A DNA stretch of 48,861 nucleotides from Paenibacillus sp. Soil766 (GCF_001428105.1 NZ_LMSJ01000027.1:44494-93354), one strand, 5' to 3'. Counted from the stretch's first letter, positions 24,763 through 33,954 are shown. Made by a program: numbers and translations. The notes: generated by a model not told the origin, from the letters alone.

Positions 24763-25134
24763 TTAAGCCTCAACCTTATCATCACAAGGCTCAGGTGTTC
24801 CCTCATAATCCGCTGGCTTGAAGGATGACCCACAACCACACGATGCTACCGCATTCGGGTTGTTGATGGTGAAACCACCGCCCATGCCCTTGTCTTCGAA
24901 GTCGATTTGGACGCCGTATAAATACTTAGCGCTCTCTTCATCCACAACAACCTTAACTCCGTGAATGGTAAATTCTTTATCATCAGACTTTTGATCATCA
25001 TCAAAGCCCATTCCGTATGAGAAGCCGCTACAACCGCCAGCTTTCACGCCTAGTCGCAAGAACAGGTTAGGTGATTCTTCAGATGCCAAAAGCTCTTTAA
25101 TTTTATCACTAGCTGATTCGCTTATGTTAATCAT
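24763..25134 (-). CDS. Iron-sulfur cluster assembly protein, HesB/IscA/ErpA family
   Basis: A-type Fe-S carrier of 123 residues. The three conserved cysteines are C35 (GGCSGFSYGM) and C99/C101 (SCGCGSSF). It resembles YutM of Bacillus. The C-terminal extension EGTPEPCDDKVEA adds one more Cys. The ribosome site GAGGGAT precedes the ATG. It is close to other Fe-S genes (YuzB and NfuA-like at 27999-28595) and to the radical SAM enzyme MqnE, which needs a 4Fe-4S cluster. Confidence 0.92.
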   Translation of the reverse strand: MINISESASDKIKELLASEESPNLFLRLGVKAGGCSGFSYGMGFDDDQKSDDKEFTIHGVKVVVDEESAKYLYGVQIDFEDKGMGGGFTINNPNAVASCGCGSSFKPADYEGTPEPCDDKVEA

Positions 25135-25245
25135 AATGGAAATCCCTCCTTGGCTTTTCCTTATATATCAGGAAAACCGGCATTGGTATACGAAGTGCTT
25201 GCTATAAGTATACTCCTAATCCATCTGATGCTCAAGGGCAGCTGT

Positions 25246-25428
25246 TCACTGTTTAGGACGTCTTGTTGCATAATACTGCAATAATAGCTGGTCTAGATCT
25301 CGACTGCATTGCTGCACGTCAGGATGAAGAAACCCATAAGAGGTCCCTAGACTCACCATTTTACCACGAAGCTGTTCAATTTTGATATGAAGTCGTTCCT
25401 GCGGTTCGGTCACGAATAATGGTAGCAC
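25246..25428 (-). CDS. Spo0E-like aspartyl-phosphate phosphatase
   Basis: Small two-helix protein of 60 residues. The family signature is present: IEQLRGKMVSLGTSYGF in helix 1 and CSRDLDQLLLQY in helix 2, with S42 and D46 of the SxxxD motif. Family members dephosphorylate Spo0A or related regulators. I choose the GTG at 25428, 8 bases after AAAGGTGA, over a GTG four codons earlier that overlaps this site. Together with Sda it is the second small sporulation modulator in the window. Confidence 0.85.
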   Translation of the reverse strand: MLPLFVTEPQERLHIKIEQLRGKMVSLGTSYGFLHPDVQQCSRDLDQLLLQYYATRRPKQ

Positions 25429-25440
25429 GATTATTATCAC

Positions 25441-25764
25441 CTTTAGCCCTTACGTAATCACATTGCAATAGTATACAGGAATTTGTTAATATTGGGAATA
25501 ACATTTCGCCAATTTCATCGAAAAAATATAGGACATGGATAAGATTGTCGATTTATCTTCAACGTTCTGATGTTGCCCCTCCCAAGTAGGAGGTTTATAA
25601 TAAGATGGATAGCATGTATCGATATAAAATCTGGTTGTGAATTCCTTAACCGAACGGGTTGACAGGTACGCGAGCAACTCACAACCCTTAACGCACCTAG
25701 TTCTAACGGCTGGCTGCGTCGTTTCATTATGCGGTTTATTTTAATTTCATAGGAGGCATAGAGC
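25441..25764. other. Intergenic leader upstream of mqnE
   Basis: This 324-base gap has no gene that I can support. It holds small inverted repeats (CCTCC/GGAGG at about 25577-25592; GGGTTG/CAACCC at about 25656-25687) and a TTGACA at 25659-25664 without a matching -10 box. I did not recognise a riboswitch. Confidence 0.4.
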
Positions 25765-26871
25765 ATGAGTATTACGACAATAGACCCAATCAAACGGATG
25801 GCTGAGATTGCTGACAAGGTTGAGAACGGCGAACGGCTGAGCATGGAAGATGGACTGTTTTTATATGAATCTGACGACCTTTTAACCATTGGTCAATTAG
25901 CAAATAAAGTGAATACACGGTTAAATGGGAATAAGGTTTATTTTGTACAAAATATGAGCTTATATTTCACGAATGTCTGTGAGGAGCATTGTTCATTTTG
26001 TCATTTCCGCCGCGACGAAGGTCAAGAAGGTGCTTACACGCTAACCCCTGACCAAATGTTAGACTATATTGCCGAGAATTTTAACCCTGAAATTAAAGAA
26101 TTCCATATTAGTCAGGGACATAACCCTCACCTGCCGTTCGAGTATTATGTCGATTGCATTCGTCGGTTGAAACAAGCTTACCCTGATGTCACAATTAAAG
26201 CTCATACAGCTGCTGAGATCGAATTCTTCTCACGTATCAGCGGCCTCAGCTATCGAGATGTACTTAAGGCGTTAATGGATGCTGGTCTTTCCACGCTACC
26301 TGGTGGAGGAGCCGAAATTCTTACAGAACGTTACCGTTCGAAAATGAAGGTCGAAAAAGCTTCCACCGAAGAATGGTTGGATGTTCATCGTCAAGCTCAT
26401 CTCCTAGGGATGAAAACTCATGCGACCATGCTATATGGTTCAATTGAAACGAAAGAAGAACGGATTCGCCATATGATGTTGCTGCGCGAGCTGCAAGACG
26501 AAACAGGCGGCTTCCTTGTCTTCATTCCGAATTCCGTCCAGCCAGCAAGTAAAAATGCAAGTCTTAAACGTTTCGTTCCCGCTTGGGACGAACTCAAAAC
26601 AATGGCGATTAGCCGCTTAATGTTGGACAATTTCCCGCATATCAAGGCATACTTCATTAATATCGGAACGAAACTTACGCAACTTTCCTTCACATTCGGT
26701 GCTTCAGATGCGCACGGAACGATCGTGAAAGAGAAAATCTCACATGCAGCTGGCGCTCTTTCACCAGAAGGTTTAACACGGGATGAGATTGTATGGCTCA
26801 TTCAAGGTGCAGGACGCGTCGCAGTAGAGCGAGACACCTTTTATAATGAAATCAAAGTGTATGAGAGATAA
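25765..26871 (+). CDS. mqnE: Aminofutalosine synthase (radical SAM), menaquinone biosynthesis
   Basis: Radical SAM enzyme of the futalosine pathway to menaquinone, joining chorismate-derived enolpyruvyl benzoate to SAM to give aminofutalosine. The 368 residues have the cluster motif CEEHCSFCHF (C72, C76, C79), then the MqnE/MqnC-like segments EFHISQGHNPHLPFEYY and GLSTLPGGGAEILTER. GGAGG precedes the ATG. A UbiD-type decarboxylase at 31182-32948 fits the same pathway. CofH and MqnC are close relatives; the sequence favours MqnE. Confidence 0.9.
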   Translation: MSITTIDPIKRMAEIADKVENGERLSMEDGLFLYESDDLLTIGQLANKVNTRLNGNKVYFVQNMSLYFTNVCEEHCSFCHFRRDEGQEGAYTLTPDQMLDYIAENFNPEIKEFHISQGHNPHLPFEYYVDCIRRLKQAYPDVTIKAHTAAEIEFFSRISGLSYRDVLKALMDAGLSTLPGGGAEILTERYRSKMKVEKASTEEWLDVHRQAHLLGMKTHATMLYGSIETKEERIRHMMLLRELQDETGGFLVFIPNSVQPASKNASLKRFVPAWDELKTMAISRLMLDNFPHIKAYFINIGTKLTQLSFTFGASDAHGTIVKEKISHAAGALSPEGLTRDEIVWLIQGAGRVAVERDTFYNEIKVYER

Positions 26872-26912
26872 TAAATAGTATAGAATAGATCATCGTTCAG
26901 AAGGGAAATTGG

Positions 26913-27983
26913 TTGGCTATGAAAAAGTTTGTCATTCTAGGAGGAGGCTATGGCGGTCTGACCATAGCTTTGAATTTACTGGAAAAGGATTTACCAGACG
27001 ACACCGAACTTATTATGATTGATCGAAGTCCATTCCAAGGCCTCAAAACAGAATATTATGCACTAGCTTCCGGTACCATTGCTGAAACGCATATTCGTGT
27101 ATCTTATCCGGATGACCCTCGGCTTCAGCTTGTTTACGGAGAGGTTTCCGGGGTTGATCTGGCAACGAAACAAATCACTTTCCACGACAAAGAGCCCATT
27201 TCCTATGACTGGCTAGTCATCGGACTTGGTTGTGTTGATAGCTATCATGGCATTGTGGGGGCTCAAGAATTCTCCTCCAGCATCCAAACACTTGCTCAAA
27301 CGCGTGCAACCTATCAGAAAATAAACAACATCAATCCCTACGGACAAGTGTCCATCATTGGTGGAGGACTTAGCGGTGTGGAGATGGCTTCAGAACTTCG
27401 CGAGAGCCGCCCTGATTTGAATATCCGATTAATCGATCGTGGTCCAAGTCTACTTTCCGCTTTCCCTACGAATCTACAGCAATATGTACGTGAATGGATG
27501 ATCGAGCATCATATCGAATTGCGTACGCAAGTATCCCTGGTTCGCTTAGATGGCGGCGATTTGTACAATCAAGATGAAATTATCCGAACAGATGCAACAA
27601 TTTGGACAGCAGGTATACAACCAACGCCTATTGTCGAAGCTTTGAATGTACCAAAAGATCGTCAAGGACGTATTCTGTTAAATGAATACCACCAAATCCC
27701 GAACTTTGAAGAAGTTTACGTTGTTGGTGACTGTGCATCATTACCTTTCTCACCAAGTGCCCAAGCCGCGCAAGCGCAAGGTAAACAAATTGCCGAAGCG
27801 ATTCAAGCGATTTGGAAAGGTGATACACCTAAGCTTGGCAAAATCAAGCTGCGTGGCACACTTGGTTCACTAGGCAAAAAGAGCGGCTTCGGCATCATGG
27901 GAAGACGTACGTTAATGACAGGAAAAATTGCTCGTATGTTGAAAAGCGGCGTACTTTGGAAATCCAAACGCCACTTCGGTTAA
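26913..27983 (+). CDS. NAD(P)/FAD-dependent oxidoreductase, NDH-2-like (YutJ type)
   Basis: Second NDH-2-like protein, 356 residues. FAD motif ILGGGYGGLTIA (about 8-19), NADH motif IIGGGLSGVEMA (about 149-160) and YVVGDCASLPFSPSAQAAQ (about 270-288). It is shorter than the ndh product at 18221 and lacks its C-terminal membrane-binding tail, so membrane attachment is uncertain. A TTG at 26913 is 7 bases after AAGGG; an ATG two codons later is the alternative. It follows mqnE by 41 bases, probably as one operon. Confidence 0.88.
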   Translation: MAMKKFVILGGGYGGLTIALNLLEKDLPDDTELIMIDRSPFQGLKTEYYALASGTIAETHIRVSYPDDPRLQLVYGEVSGVDLATKQITFHDKEPISYDWLVIGLGCVDSYHGIVGAQEFSSSIQTLAQTRATYQKINNINPYGQVSIIGGGLSGVEMASELRESRPDLNIRLIDRGPSLLSAFPTNLQQYVREWMIEHHIELRTQVSLVRLDGGDLYNQDEIIRTDATIWTAGIQPTPIVEALNVPKDRQGRILLNEYHQIPNFEEVYVVGDCASLPFSPSAQAAQAQGKQIAEAIQAIWKGDTPKLGKIKLRGTLGSLGKKSGFGIMGRRTLMTGKIARMLKSGVLWKSKRHFG

Positions 27984-27998
27984 GCTAGTTAGATCGGC

Positions 27999-28253
27999 TT
28001 ATTCACTGAGCAAATCATACATGGCCTCAATCTCTTTGATCTTTTCTAAAATGCGTTCATGGAGGCTCTCCGCGCTTTCCGCGGCGATAATTTCTCCGTT
28101 GACTAGTGCGTAAGGCTCCATGTAGCACTGGCCACAGTTGCCTAGACAGCCGTATTCCATAACATCAAATTCCGGATTTTGTTCAAGGTCTTTCATTACT
28201 TTATCGGTTCCCGTGTGCATATTGCTGGCACAAAATTCTATAATTGGTCGCAT
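27999..28253 (-). CDS. YuzB family protein (DUF1450)
   Basis: Protein of 84 residues from the ATG at 28253, where the product begins MRPIIEFCASNM as in Bacillus YuzB; a longer frame has no family match. Cysteines C8, C36, C40 and C43 (EYGCLGNCGQC) resemble a thioredoxin-like 2Fe-2S ferredoxin site. GGGGTGG lies 9 bases upstream. It is divergent from the NfuA-like gene and converges on the NDH-2-like gene; all three are also neighbours in Bacillus. Biochemical role unknown. Confidence 0.88.
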   Translation of the reverse strand: MRPIIEFCASNMHTGTDKVMKDLEQNPEFDVMEYGCLGNCGQCYMEPYALVNGEIIAAESAESLHERILEKIKEIEAMYDLLSE

Positions 28254-28349
28254 ATAAAAATTCCACCCCATGTTGATAGTTTCAAGCCCCAAACCATTTT
28301 CATTTAAAGCGTATTGTACTATAATAGATAAAGAAAGGAGATGAATCAA

Positions 28350-28595
28350 ATGACAGAAAAAACCAAAGAAGCGATTTACGATGAAGTTCTTGAGGTTTTA
28401 GATAAACTTCGTCCTTTCCTACAACGTGATGGCGGTGACGTCGATCTAGTTGATGTGGAAGATGGAATCGTAAAACTTAAACTTATGGGTGCCTGCGGCA
28501 GCTGCCCAAGCTCAACAATCACATTGAAGGCGGGTATTGAGCGTGCATTGGTTGAAGAGGTAGAAGGCATAACTGAAGTCGTACAGGTATTCTAA
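28350..28595 (+). CDS. NifU C-terminal domain (NfuA-like) Fe-S scaffold
   Basis: Fe-S cluster carrier of 81 residues with the CxxC pair C49/C52 in MGACGSCPSSTITL. It resembles YutI of Bacillus. The ATG at 28350 is 9 bases after AAAGGAG; an ATG at 28341 is too close to that site. The gap to the divergent YuzB gene is 96 bases and must hold both promoters. A terminator follows. Confidence 0.94.
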   Translation: MTEKTKEAIYDEVLEVLDKLRPFLQRDGGDVDLVDVEDGIVKLKLMGACGSCPSSTITLKAGIERALVEEVEGITEVVQVF

Positions 28596-28614
28596 TTACG
28601 ACTATATCATAAAG

Positions 28615-28645
28615 AAAGAGCTTACCTCTATGGTAAGCTCTTTTT
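28615..28645 (+). terminator. Terminator between convergent NfuA-like and SDR genes
   Basis: Arms AAAGAGCTTACC and GGTAAGCTCTTT with T runs on the plus strand; near-symmetrical, so it may serve both genes. Confidence 0.85.
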
Positions 28646-28660
28646 GCCATATCACGCTGG

Positions 28661-29455
28661 CTATTCGGACTTACGTTGTTTAAATACTGGGATCGGCTGA
28701 ATAGGATCCAATGCGCCAGAGATATCCATAATATTGCCGGTTATGAAATCCGAGTTCGGTGAGCAGAGGAAATCAATAACGCGCGCTACATCCTCACCCG
28801 TTCCCGGTCGGCCAACAGGCGTTTCGCCATCCACTTCTAGGCGCGCCTCTTCCATGGTGCGTTCTTTGTTCTTCCCGCGAATATCGCCCGGACAAATCAT
28901 ATTCACCGTGATCCCATGTGCGGCTTCTTCTTCGGCTAATGTTTTGGTAAAGGAAACTAACCCTACTTTGGCAGCCGCATAAGCAGCTCTGTGCGTCCAA
29001 CCTCTGGCTTCAGCTGCTTTGCCAAAGCCGAAATGGATGATACGCCCCCATCTTCGCTCTCTCATCATCGGCAGCACAAGATGATCTAATGTCATTACGC
29101 CTATCAGATTCCCTCGCATTAAATAATCAATTTCGTCCATGCTATAGTCAGCGAAAAAGCGACGTTCACGAACAAAAGGCCCTGCATTGTTAACAAGTAT
29201 ATCTATCGGTCCCAACTGAGAGACCGTTTCATCAACCATGCGGATAATATCCTCGCGCTTGGCTACATCTCCCTGCACAGCTACGCTGCGAACACCCAGA
29301 TCAGTCAATTGCTGAACGAGTTCTGCAGCTTCCTTCTCGCTGGTTACATAATTCACAGCAACCTGGCAGCCCTTCTTGGCTAAAGTCAATGCCGTCATTT
29401 TGCCCAAACCCTTAGCACTGCCTGTAACAAGCACTGTTCGACCTCTTAATGGCAT
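28661..29455 (-). CDS. Short-chain dehydrogenase/reductase (FabG-like), atypical active site
   Basis: SDR of 264 residues with cofactor motif TGSAKGLG (about 11-18), NNAG (about 88-91) and the YAAAK catalytic Tyr/Lys. The catalytic Ser normally about 13 residues before the Tyr is missing: that stretch reads IIHFGFGKAAEARGW. Either it works without Ser or it has another role. The start is 6 bases after the stop of the HEPN-like gene, so they are co-transcribed. The GDVAKREDI segment suggests NADP. Substrate unknown. Confidence 0.85.
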   Translation of the reverse strand: MPLRGRTVLVTGSAKGLGKMTALTLAKKGCQVAVNYVTSEKEAAELVQQLTDLGVRSVAVQGDVAKREDIIRMVDETVSQLGPIDILVNNAGPFVRERRFFADYSMDEIDYLMRGNLIGVMTLDHLVLPMMRERRWGRIIHFGFGKAAEARGWTHRAAYAAAKVGLVSFTKTLAEEEAAHGITVNMICPGDIRGKNKERTMEEARLEVDGETPVGRPGTGEDVARVIDFLCSPNSDFITGNIMDISGALDPIQPIPVFKQRKSE

Positions 29456-29461
29456 GGTCCC

Positions 29462-30169
29462 TTACCCCTTTGTCACATATGCCGTAATATAAGTAAATGC
29501 TATTGTTAAGGTTCGGCATACCATGTCAAATCCCTGCTGCAAATCGGATAAATTCAGCTTCACATCCTCAATATGAATGCGTTCACCGAGCATCGGCTCT
29601 TTCTGCATAAGATCGTCTAACATCTCAGCATTAATGTAATGCATTTCCATATTACGCAGATTGCGGAGTCTTTCTAGCGGCACTTTATAGGTCACTTTGA
29701 GGGTATAAAGTTGCAGCTCTAACGAGCCATGAAGATGCTTCTCATGCATATGGCGGAGTACCGTAAAATATGAAAATCGCGATTTCACGGTTTCGGTCTT
29801 CAAGGCGAAGAGATCATTCATAAAGGTCCCTAATTTATCTAAAACTGAAAATAGACGGATGAACGCATTTTTGTAGAAATAGACAAAGCGTTGATAATCA
29901 TCTGTTTCTTGCGGAGTCATTTCTTCCAGAAAACCTTTAACAATCCGCTCGCCATATCGCTCACAACAATATTTGCTCTGTTCGAGCTCATCTAAGGCGT
30001 CAATAAAACCCTTGCTCCATATCGCTTGCCGATGAAAGATCGAATGCGACGTGGAGAGGTGACTCTGCTTGGTTTCGATCTGTTTCATATAGGCTCTCAC
30101 TGCATCAAAAGCTTCCAGCAGGAGTCCGCTGTCGATACGTTCCGGCTCATTAAATAACACACGAAGCAT
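29462..30169 (-). CDS. HEPN-domain-like protein (Cthe_2314 type)
   Basis: All-helical protein of 235 residues, from the ATG at 30169 after GGGAGGTGAT. Near residue 180 it has LRNLRNMEMHYI, where R-x4-H matches the HEPN ribonuclease signature. The overall pattern resembles the family described for Clostridium thermocellum Cthe_2314; I assign this from the motif and helix pattern only. There is no partner antitoxin gene. It lies between a transporter gene and an SDR gene in one operon with a UbiD-type decarboxylase, an unexpected setting for a HEPN protein. Confidence 0.6.
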   Translation of the reverse strand: MLRVLFNEPERIDSGLLLEAFDAVRAYMKQIETKQSHLSTSHSIFHRQAIWSKGFIDALDELEQSKYCCERYGERIVKGFLEEMTPQETDDYQRFVYFYKNAFIRLFSVLDKLGTFMNDLFALKTETVKSRFSYFTVLRHMHEKHLHGSLELQLYTLKVTYKVPLERLRNLRNMEMHYINAEMLDDLMQKEPMLGERIHIEDVKLNLSDLQQGFDMVCRTLTIAFTYITAYVTKG

Positions 30170-30219
30170 AAGATCACCTCCCTTTTTATCCAACTAATAA
30201 GAGATTTAGAATTGCCCTG

Positions 30220-31185
30220 TTACTTGGTGAACGTAGTGGCCGTTGGTGCAGGTATAGGGGCTCGTTTGGCGCTTGATGTTCGATCACGCTGCACGAAAAA
30301 CATTGCGGCTAACACACCCACGCCTCCAAGATACTGACTTAAGGAGATCGATTCTCCTAGAAAAATGAAACCTCCAAGTGCAGCTGTAACCGGAAGTAAA
30401 TACCCATAGGCCGATGCTTTAAAAGGCCCCAGTTTGGCTAGACTCCAATTGTGTAACGAGAAACCTACCGCTGTTGCCAGCAATGAGGTATAAATTAAGC
30501 TAATCCAACCCGTCTGCGAGATCGCAGCGAAGTATGCACCATCCGCACGCAATAGCACGAACGGCAATAGAGATAGGGCTCCTGCTGTCATTTCAAGCGA
30601 AATTAAAATCGGAAGCGGATATTTCACGACTAAACGGTTCATCCCGATGAGATAAAAAGCTCCCATGAAACTGCGTATAAGCAACAGAATATCACCGCGA
30701 AATGTCTCACTGCCCAAGTGAAAGCCTTCGGCTCCCCCCGAGACGATGAGTATGACACTGCCGAGAGCCAAGGGGATTCCGATTAGGATTCGCCATGTGA
30801 TCTTCACTTGCCTAGCCATGACGGCGATAAGCACTGTAATAACGGGCATAAATCCTCGCCCAAGCACGGCACCATTCGCAGCATTGGAAAACTGTAAAGC
30901 ATATTGCAGCAGCGCTTCCATCCCTACGGCATTAAGTATCCCTAACCCACAGATGAGCAGAAGATCGCGACTCGCAATCTGGAAACGAAGCGACCGAGAA
31001 CGATAATAGAAGTAAGTATAGACCCACAGAATCGGAATCATACTCGCAAAGCGCAGTCCATTAAAGACGAAACTGTCCCACTCTCTTCCGCCGATTTTGA
31101 GAGAGGCCAAATTGATCCCCCAGAGCAAGTAGACTAGTACAAAACCTAAATGCGGATAGATGGCTCGTAGACGTCCTGAGCTCAT
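30220..31185 (-). CDS. EamA/DMT family transporter
   Basis: Membrane transporter of 321 residues with about ten hydrophobic segments in two EamA halves (GFVLVYLLWGINLASLK near the start; WISLIYTSLLATAVGFSLHNW in the second half). The preferred ATG at 31185 overlaps the TGA of the UbiD-type gene (ATGA), implying coupled translation; a start seven codons upstream is possible. The substrate of this drug/metabolite family is unknown. Second gene of a four-gene operon. Confidence 0.88.
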   Translation of the reverse strand: MSSGRLRAIYPHLGFVLVYLLWGINLASLKIGGREWDSFVFNGLRFASMIPILWVYTYFYYRSRSLRFQIASRDLLLICGLGILNAVGMEALLQYALQFSNAANGAVLGRGFMPVITVLIAVMARQVKITWRILIGIPLALGSVILIVSGGAEGFHLGSETFRGDILLLIRSFMGAFYLIGMNRLVVKYPLPILISLEMTAGALSLLPFVLLRADGAYFAAISQTGWISLIYTSLLATAVGFSLHNWSLAKLGPFKASAYGYLLPVTAALGGFIFLGESISLSQYLGGVGVLAAMFFVQRDRTSSAKRAPIPAPTATTFTK

Positions 31186-32948
31186 CGCGCGAAGTATTCC
31201 TTCCATCTCCGATCAACGAGTTCTACAATATCTTCCCGCGGGAAGAGCTCATCTGGGTAGCCAGGCTTCATTCGAGCGTCAATGACAATCGGAACTTCAT
31301 AGGCAATATGATGTCGGTTCACACTCGACTGTGCGTACATATCACTTGCAGGGTTAAATCGTGTGAACACCGTCCATAAGAATTTCGTTTGGTCATTGGC
31401 AATGTCACTAGCATCATCGACAAGAATAACCATAGGCCATTGCTTTAATCGGTCAGCAGCGTTCGCAAGTAGACGCTGTGGCAGCTCTGGCTCGGCTGCA
31501 TAGGAAGCGCCAGAGACGAGCAGACACCCGCCGCAGTACACAGCGATATCATGGATTTCAGGCAGTTCACCCTCTGTGTATGCCCTTGGCAGCTCGCGTA
31601 CAGGGTCGCCTGTACCGAGCAGGACGGCTTTCGAGCCATGGTTGAGCTGGCCGCCGGTATAATCCAAGGTATCATGCGATGTTTTATTAAATATAAACAG
31701 ATCCCGAGCAGGATCGAAACGTTCTAATACGGTTTCTAACAGCTGTGAGAAGTTCGCTAAGGTCGTCGGACGATCTGTCACGATCAAGAACTTCGTGAGG
31801 GATAACTGGCCCTCACCGAGGATCCGGAATGCCGTGCCGAGCGCCTCACGGCTGTAGCTTTCGCGGACGACAGCGGCTGCGAGCGGGTGGAACCCGGTCT
31901 CGGCATACGTCCACAGGTCTTTCACCCCAGGCATCGCCATCGGGAACGCGGGCTCCAGCAATCTTTGCAAGAATTCGCCAAGGAAGTAATCCTCCTGGCG
32001 GGGCTTGCCGACGATCGTCGCCGGATAGATCGCGTCTTTGCGGTGCCACACATGATTCACGTTGAAAACGGGGAAATCATGGATGAGTGAGTAATACCCG
32101 AAGTGGTCGCCGAACGGCCCTTCGGGGCGTCTGAGATGCGGTGGAACGGAGCCGCATATCGCGAACTCCGCCTCGGCTACGAGGCGGTGCCCCCCATGGG
32201 GATTCTCCACCATGGGCAGCTTCTGCCCGAGGATGAGCGAAGCGAGCATCAGCTCGGGCAAGTGCTCGGGCACCGGCGCAATCGCCGAGGCGATGAGCGC
32301 TGGCGGGCCGCCCAGGAACACGGTGACGGGCAGCGCCTGGTTGCGCTTCTCGGCTTCGTGGTAGTGGAAGCCGCCGCCTTTGTGGATTTGCCAGTGCATC
32401 CCGGTCGTGAAGTCATCATATACCTGCATGCGATACATGCCCAGGTTATGATGACCGCCATCGGGATGCTCGGTGTACACGAGCGGCAGCGTGACGAACG
32501 GGCCGCCGTCTTCTTGCCAGCTCGTCAGGACCGGCAGTCCTGCGAGCGGGTTGTCCTTCTTCAAGCCGCCGAGAATCGGCGCTTGATTCGGCTGGATCTT
32601 CTTCGTCCCAACTTTCATCAGGTCAAGGATAAGACCTCTTTCACCCCACAGCGCTTTCGGTGTAGGGGGCATTAATGTGCTAGTCGCGTTGATAACCGCT
32701 TTCATGAATTGCTCCGGCTTCGGACCGAAAGCCAGATCCACTCTTCTTGTTGTGCCAAAGAGGTTCGTCACGACAGGGAATGCGCTGCCTTTTACATTCG
32801 TGAACAGTAAAGCCGGCCCTTCCTCGTCGATGACGCGACGATGAATTTCTGCAAGCTCAAGATTCGGATCCACGGGAGCCGAGATTTCAATCAATTCATT
32901 TTCGCGTCGTAACATCTCTATAAACGCTCGAAGATTTGTTGGTACCAT
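31182..32948 (-). CDS. UbiD family decarboxylase, probably for menaquinone biosynthesis
   Basis: Prenylated-flavin-dependent decarboxylase of 588 residues. The ATG at 32948 lies 8 bases after AAAGGTGG. Recognisable UbiD segments: NLRAFIEMLRRENELIEI at the N-terminus, then FPVVTNLFGTTRRV, and GMYRMQVYDDFTTGMHWQ in the catalytic half. In bacteria using the futalosine route a UbiD-type enzyme decarboxylates the dihydroxynaphthoate intermediate, which fits mqnE nearby. It heads an operon with EamA, HEPN-like and SDR genes. The GC-rich central part (31830-32560) differs in base use from its surroundings. Confidence 0.88.
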   Translation of the reverse strand: MVPTNLRAFIEMLRRENELIEISAPVDPNLELAEIHRRVIDEEGPALLFTNVKGSAFPVVTNLFGTTRRVDLAFGPKPEQFMKAVINATSTLMPPTPKALWGERGLILDLMKVGTKKIQPNQAPILGGLKKDNPLAGLPVLTSWQEDGGPFVTLPLVYTEHPDGGHHNLGMYRMQVYDDFTTGMHWQIHKGGGFHYHEAEKRNQALPVTVFLGGPPALIASAIAPVPEHLPELMLASLILGQKLPMVENPHGGHRLVAEAEFAICGSVPPHLRRPEGPFGDHFGYYSLIHDFPVFNVNHVWHRKDAIYPATIVGKPRQEDYFLGEFLQRLLEPAFPMAMPGVKDLWTYAETGFHPLAAAVVRESYSREALGTAFRILGEGQLSLTKFLIVTDRPTTLANFSQLLETVLERFDPARDLFIFNKTSHDTLDYTGGQLNHGSKAVLLGTGDPVRELPRAYTEGELPEIHDIAVYCGGCLLVSGASYAAEPELPQRLLANAADRLKQWPMVILVDDASDIANDQTKFLWTVFTRFNPASDMYAQSSVNRHHIAYEVPIVIDARMKPGYPDELFPREDIVELVDRRWKEYFAR

Positions 32949-33004
32949 GGGAACTTCCACCTTTGTCTATGTAATAGTTACTCATTCTCTCGAGATAAAA
33001 AAGG

Positions 33005-33030
33005 AAATGGCCTTCCGTTAGAAGGCCTTG
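33005..33030 (-). terminator. Probable ctaA terminator
   Basis: Arms GGCCTTC and GAAGGCC around TAACG on the minus strand, then a T-rich run ending in six T. Confidence 0.5.
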
Positions 33031-33054
33031 TTGTGCCTGTGCCGCATGATGCTG

Positions 33055-33954
33055 CTAGGCTTTGCGATCATATAGCGTAAGTACACACAAATAACATAAG
33101 AATCCAAACATACAAGCCACAATAATGGCATGAATCATACCTGTGAATAAATAAGCGACTTCATTCCCTAGGGACCAAGTTACGACTGCACCGCTAATCA
33201 CTTGAAGTGAAACGGTAATAAGCGCCCATTTGCTTCCGAACCAAAGCTTGTCCGTCGGTTGATAATGGCGTCGAGCTTGCAGATAAAGAAATAAAATACA
33301 AACAAAGAGCAGTAAAGCGGCAATCCGATGTGTAAAAACAATTCCTGTTGCTCCGCTCAGTTCTGGAATGAATTCGCCATTACATAACGGCCAGCCCGAG
33401 CAGCCGCCTGAAGAAACGGTATGACGCACGAATGCTCCTAAATAAACAACGATGTAGCTATAAATAGCGGTAAACCAGACGATGACTTTGAAGCTAGTAT
33501 GAATCTGCGTTGTGCGTACAAATTGTCCCCACGAGGTAAACACGAGTGCAAGTAGCAGGGAAAAGGCAAAGGCGAGCAAAGATAATCCGAAATGAAGCGC
33601 CAGGACAAGGGAGGATTGCGGCCATACGACGGCCAATGCGCCCATAGCTGCTTGGATCAGGGTCATGACCACTGTTGCAGTGATAAAGAATTTAGCATCT
33701 TTACGCTTCACATAGCGGAAAACTAAGTAAAACGTTGCAACAAGTATCATGGTCACAATACCTACAACTAAGCGATGACTGTACTCGATAAACGAAGAAA
33801 TGGTATGTGCTGGAATGAATTTACCATGGCACAACGGCCATTCGTCGCCACAGCCCCGACCAGCGTCAGCCTTGGTTACTAAGGCCCCCATAGCAAGAAT
33901 AAGGAACATGCCGATGGCTGATAAATTAGCTAATCTTTGGATCCATTTTTGCAT
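33055..33954 (-). CDS. ctaA: Haem A synthase
   Basis: Membrane enzyme with eight helices that oxidises the C8 methyl of haem O to make haem A for cytochrome oxidases. The 299 residues contain the family's cysteine pair C35/C42 in GCGDEWPLCHG, the EYSHR haem-ligand motif (E57, H60), a second pair in GCSGWPLCNG, and a later FTHR. AGGTG precedes the ATG. It is a single gene here; ctaB is not in the window. Confidence 0.95.
   Translation of the reverse strand: MQKWIQRLANLSAIGMFLILAMGALVTKADAGRGCGDEWPLCHGKFIPAHTISSFIEYSHRLVVGIVTMILVATFYLVFRYVKRKDAKFFITATVVMTLIQAAMGALAVVWPQSSLVLALHFGLSLLAFAFSLLLALVFTSWGQFVRTTQIHTSFKVIVWFTAIYSYIVVYLGAFVRHTVSSGGCSGWPLCNGEFIPELSGATGIVFTHRIAALLLFVCILFLYLQARRHYQPTDKLWFGSKWALITVSLQVISGAVVTWSLGNEVAYLFTGMIHAIIVACMFGFLCYLCVLTLYDRKA

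Noticed and set aside
25441..25764. Riboswitch or T-box in the mqnE leader
   Set aside because: Only short hairpins are visible; none of the conserved loops of known classes could be matched.
32103..32675. Plus-strand frame of 190 codons inside the UbiD-type gene
   Set aside because: It is a shadow frame caused by the GC-rich part of a well-supported gene.
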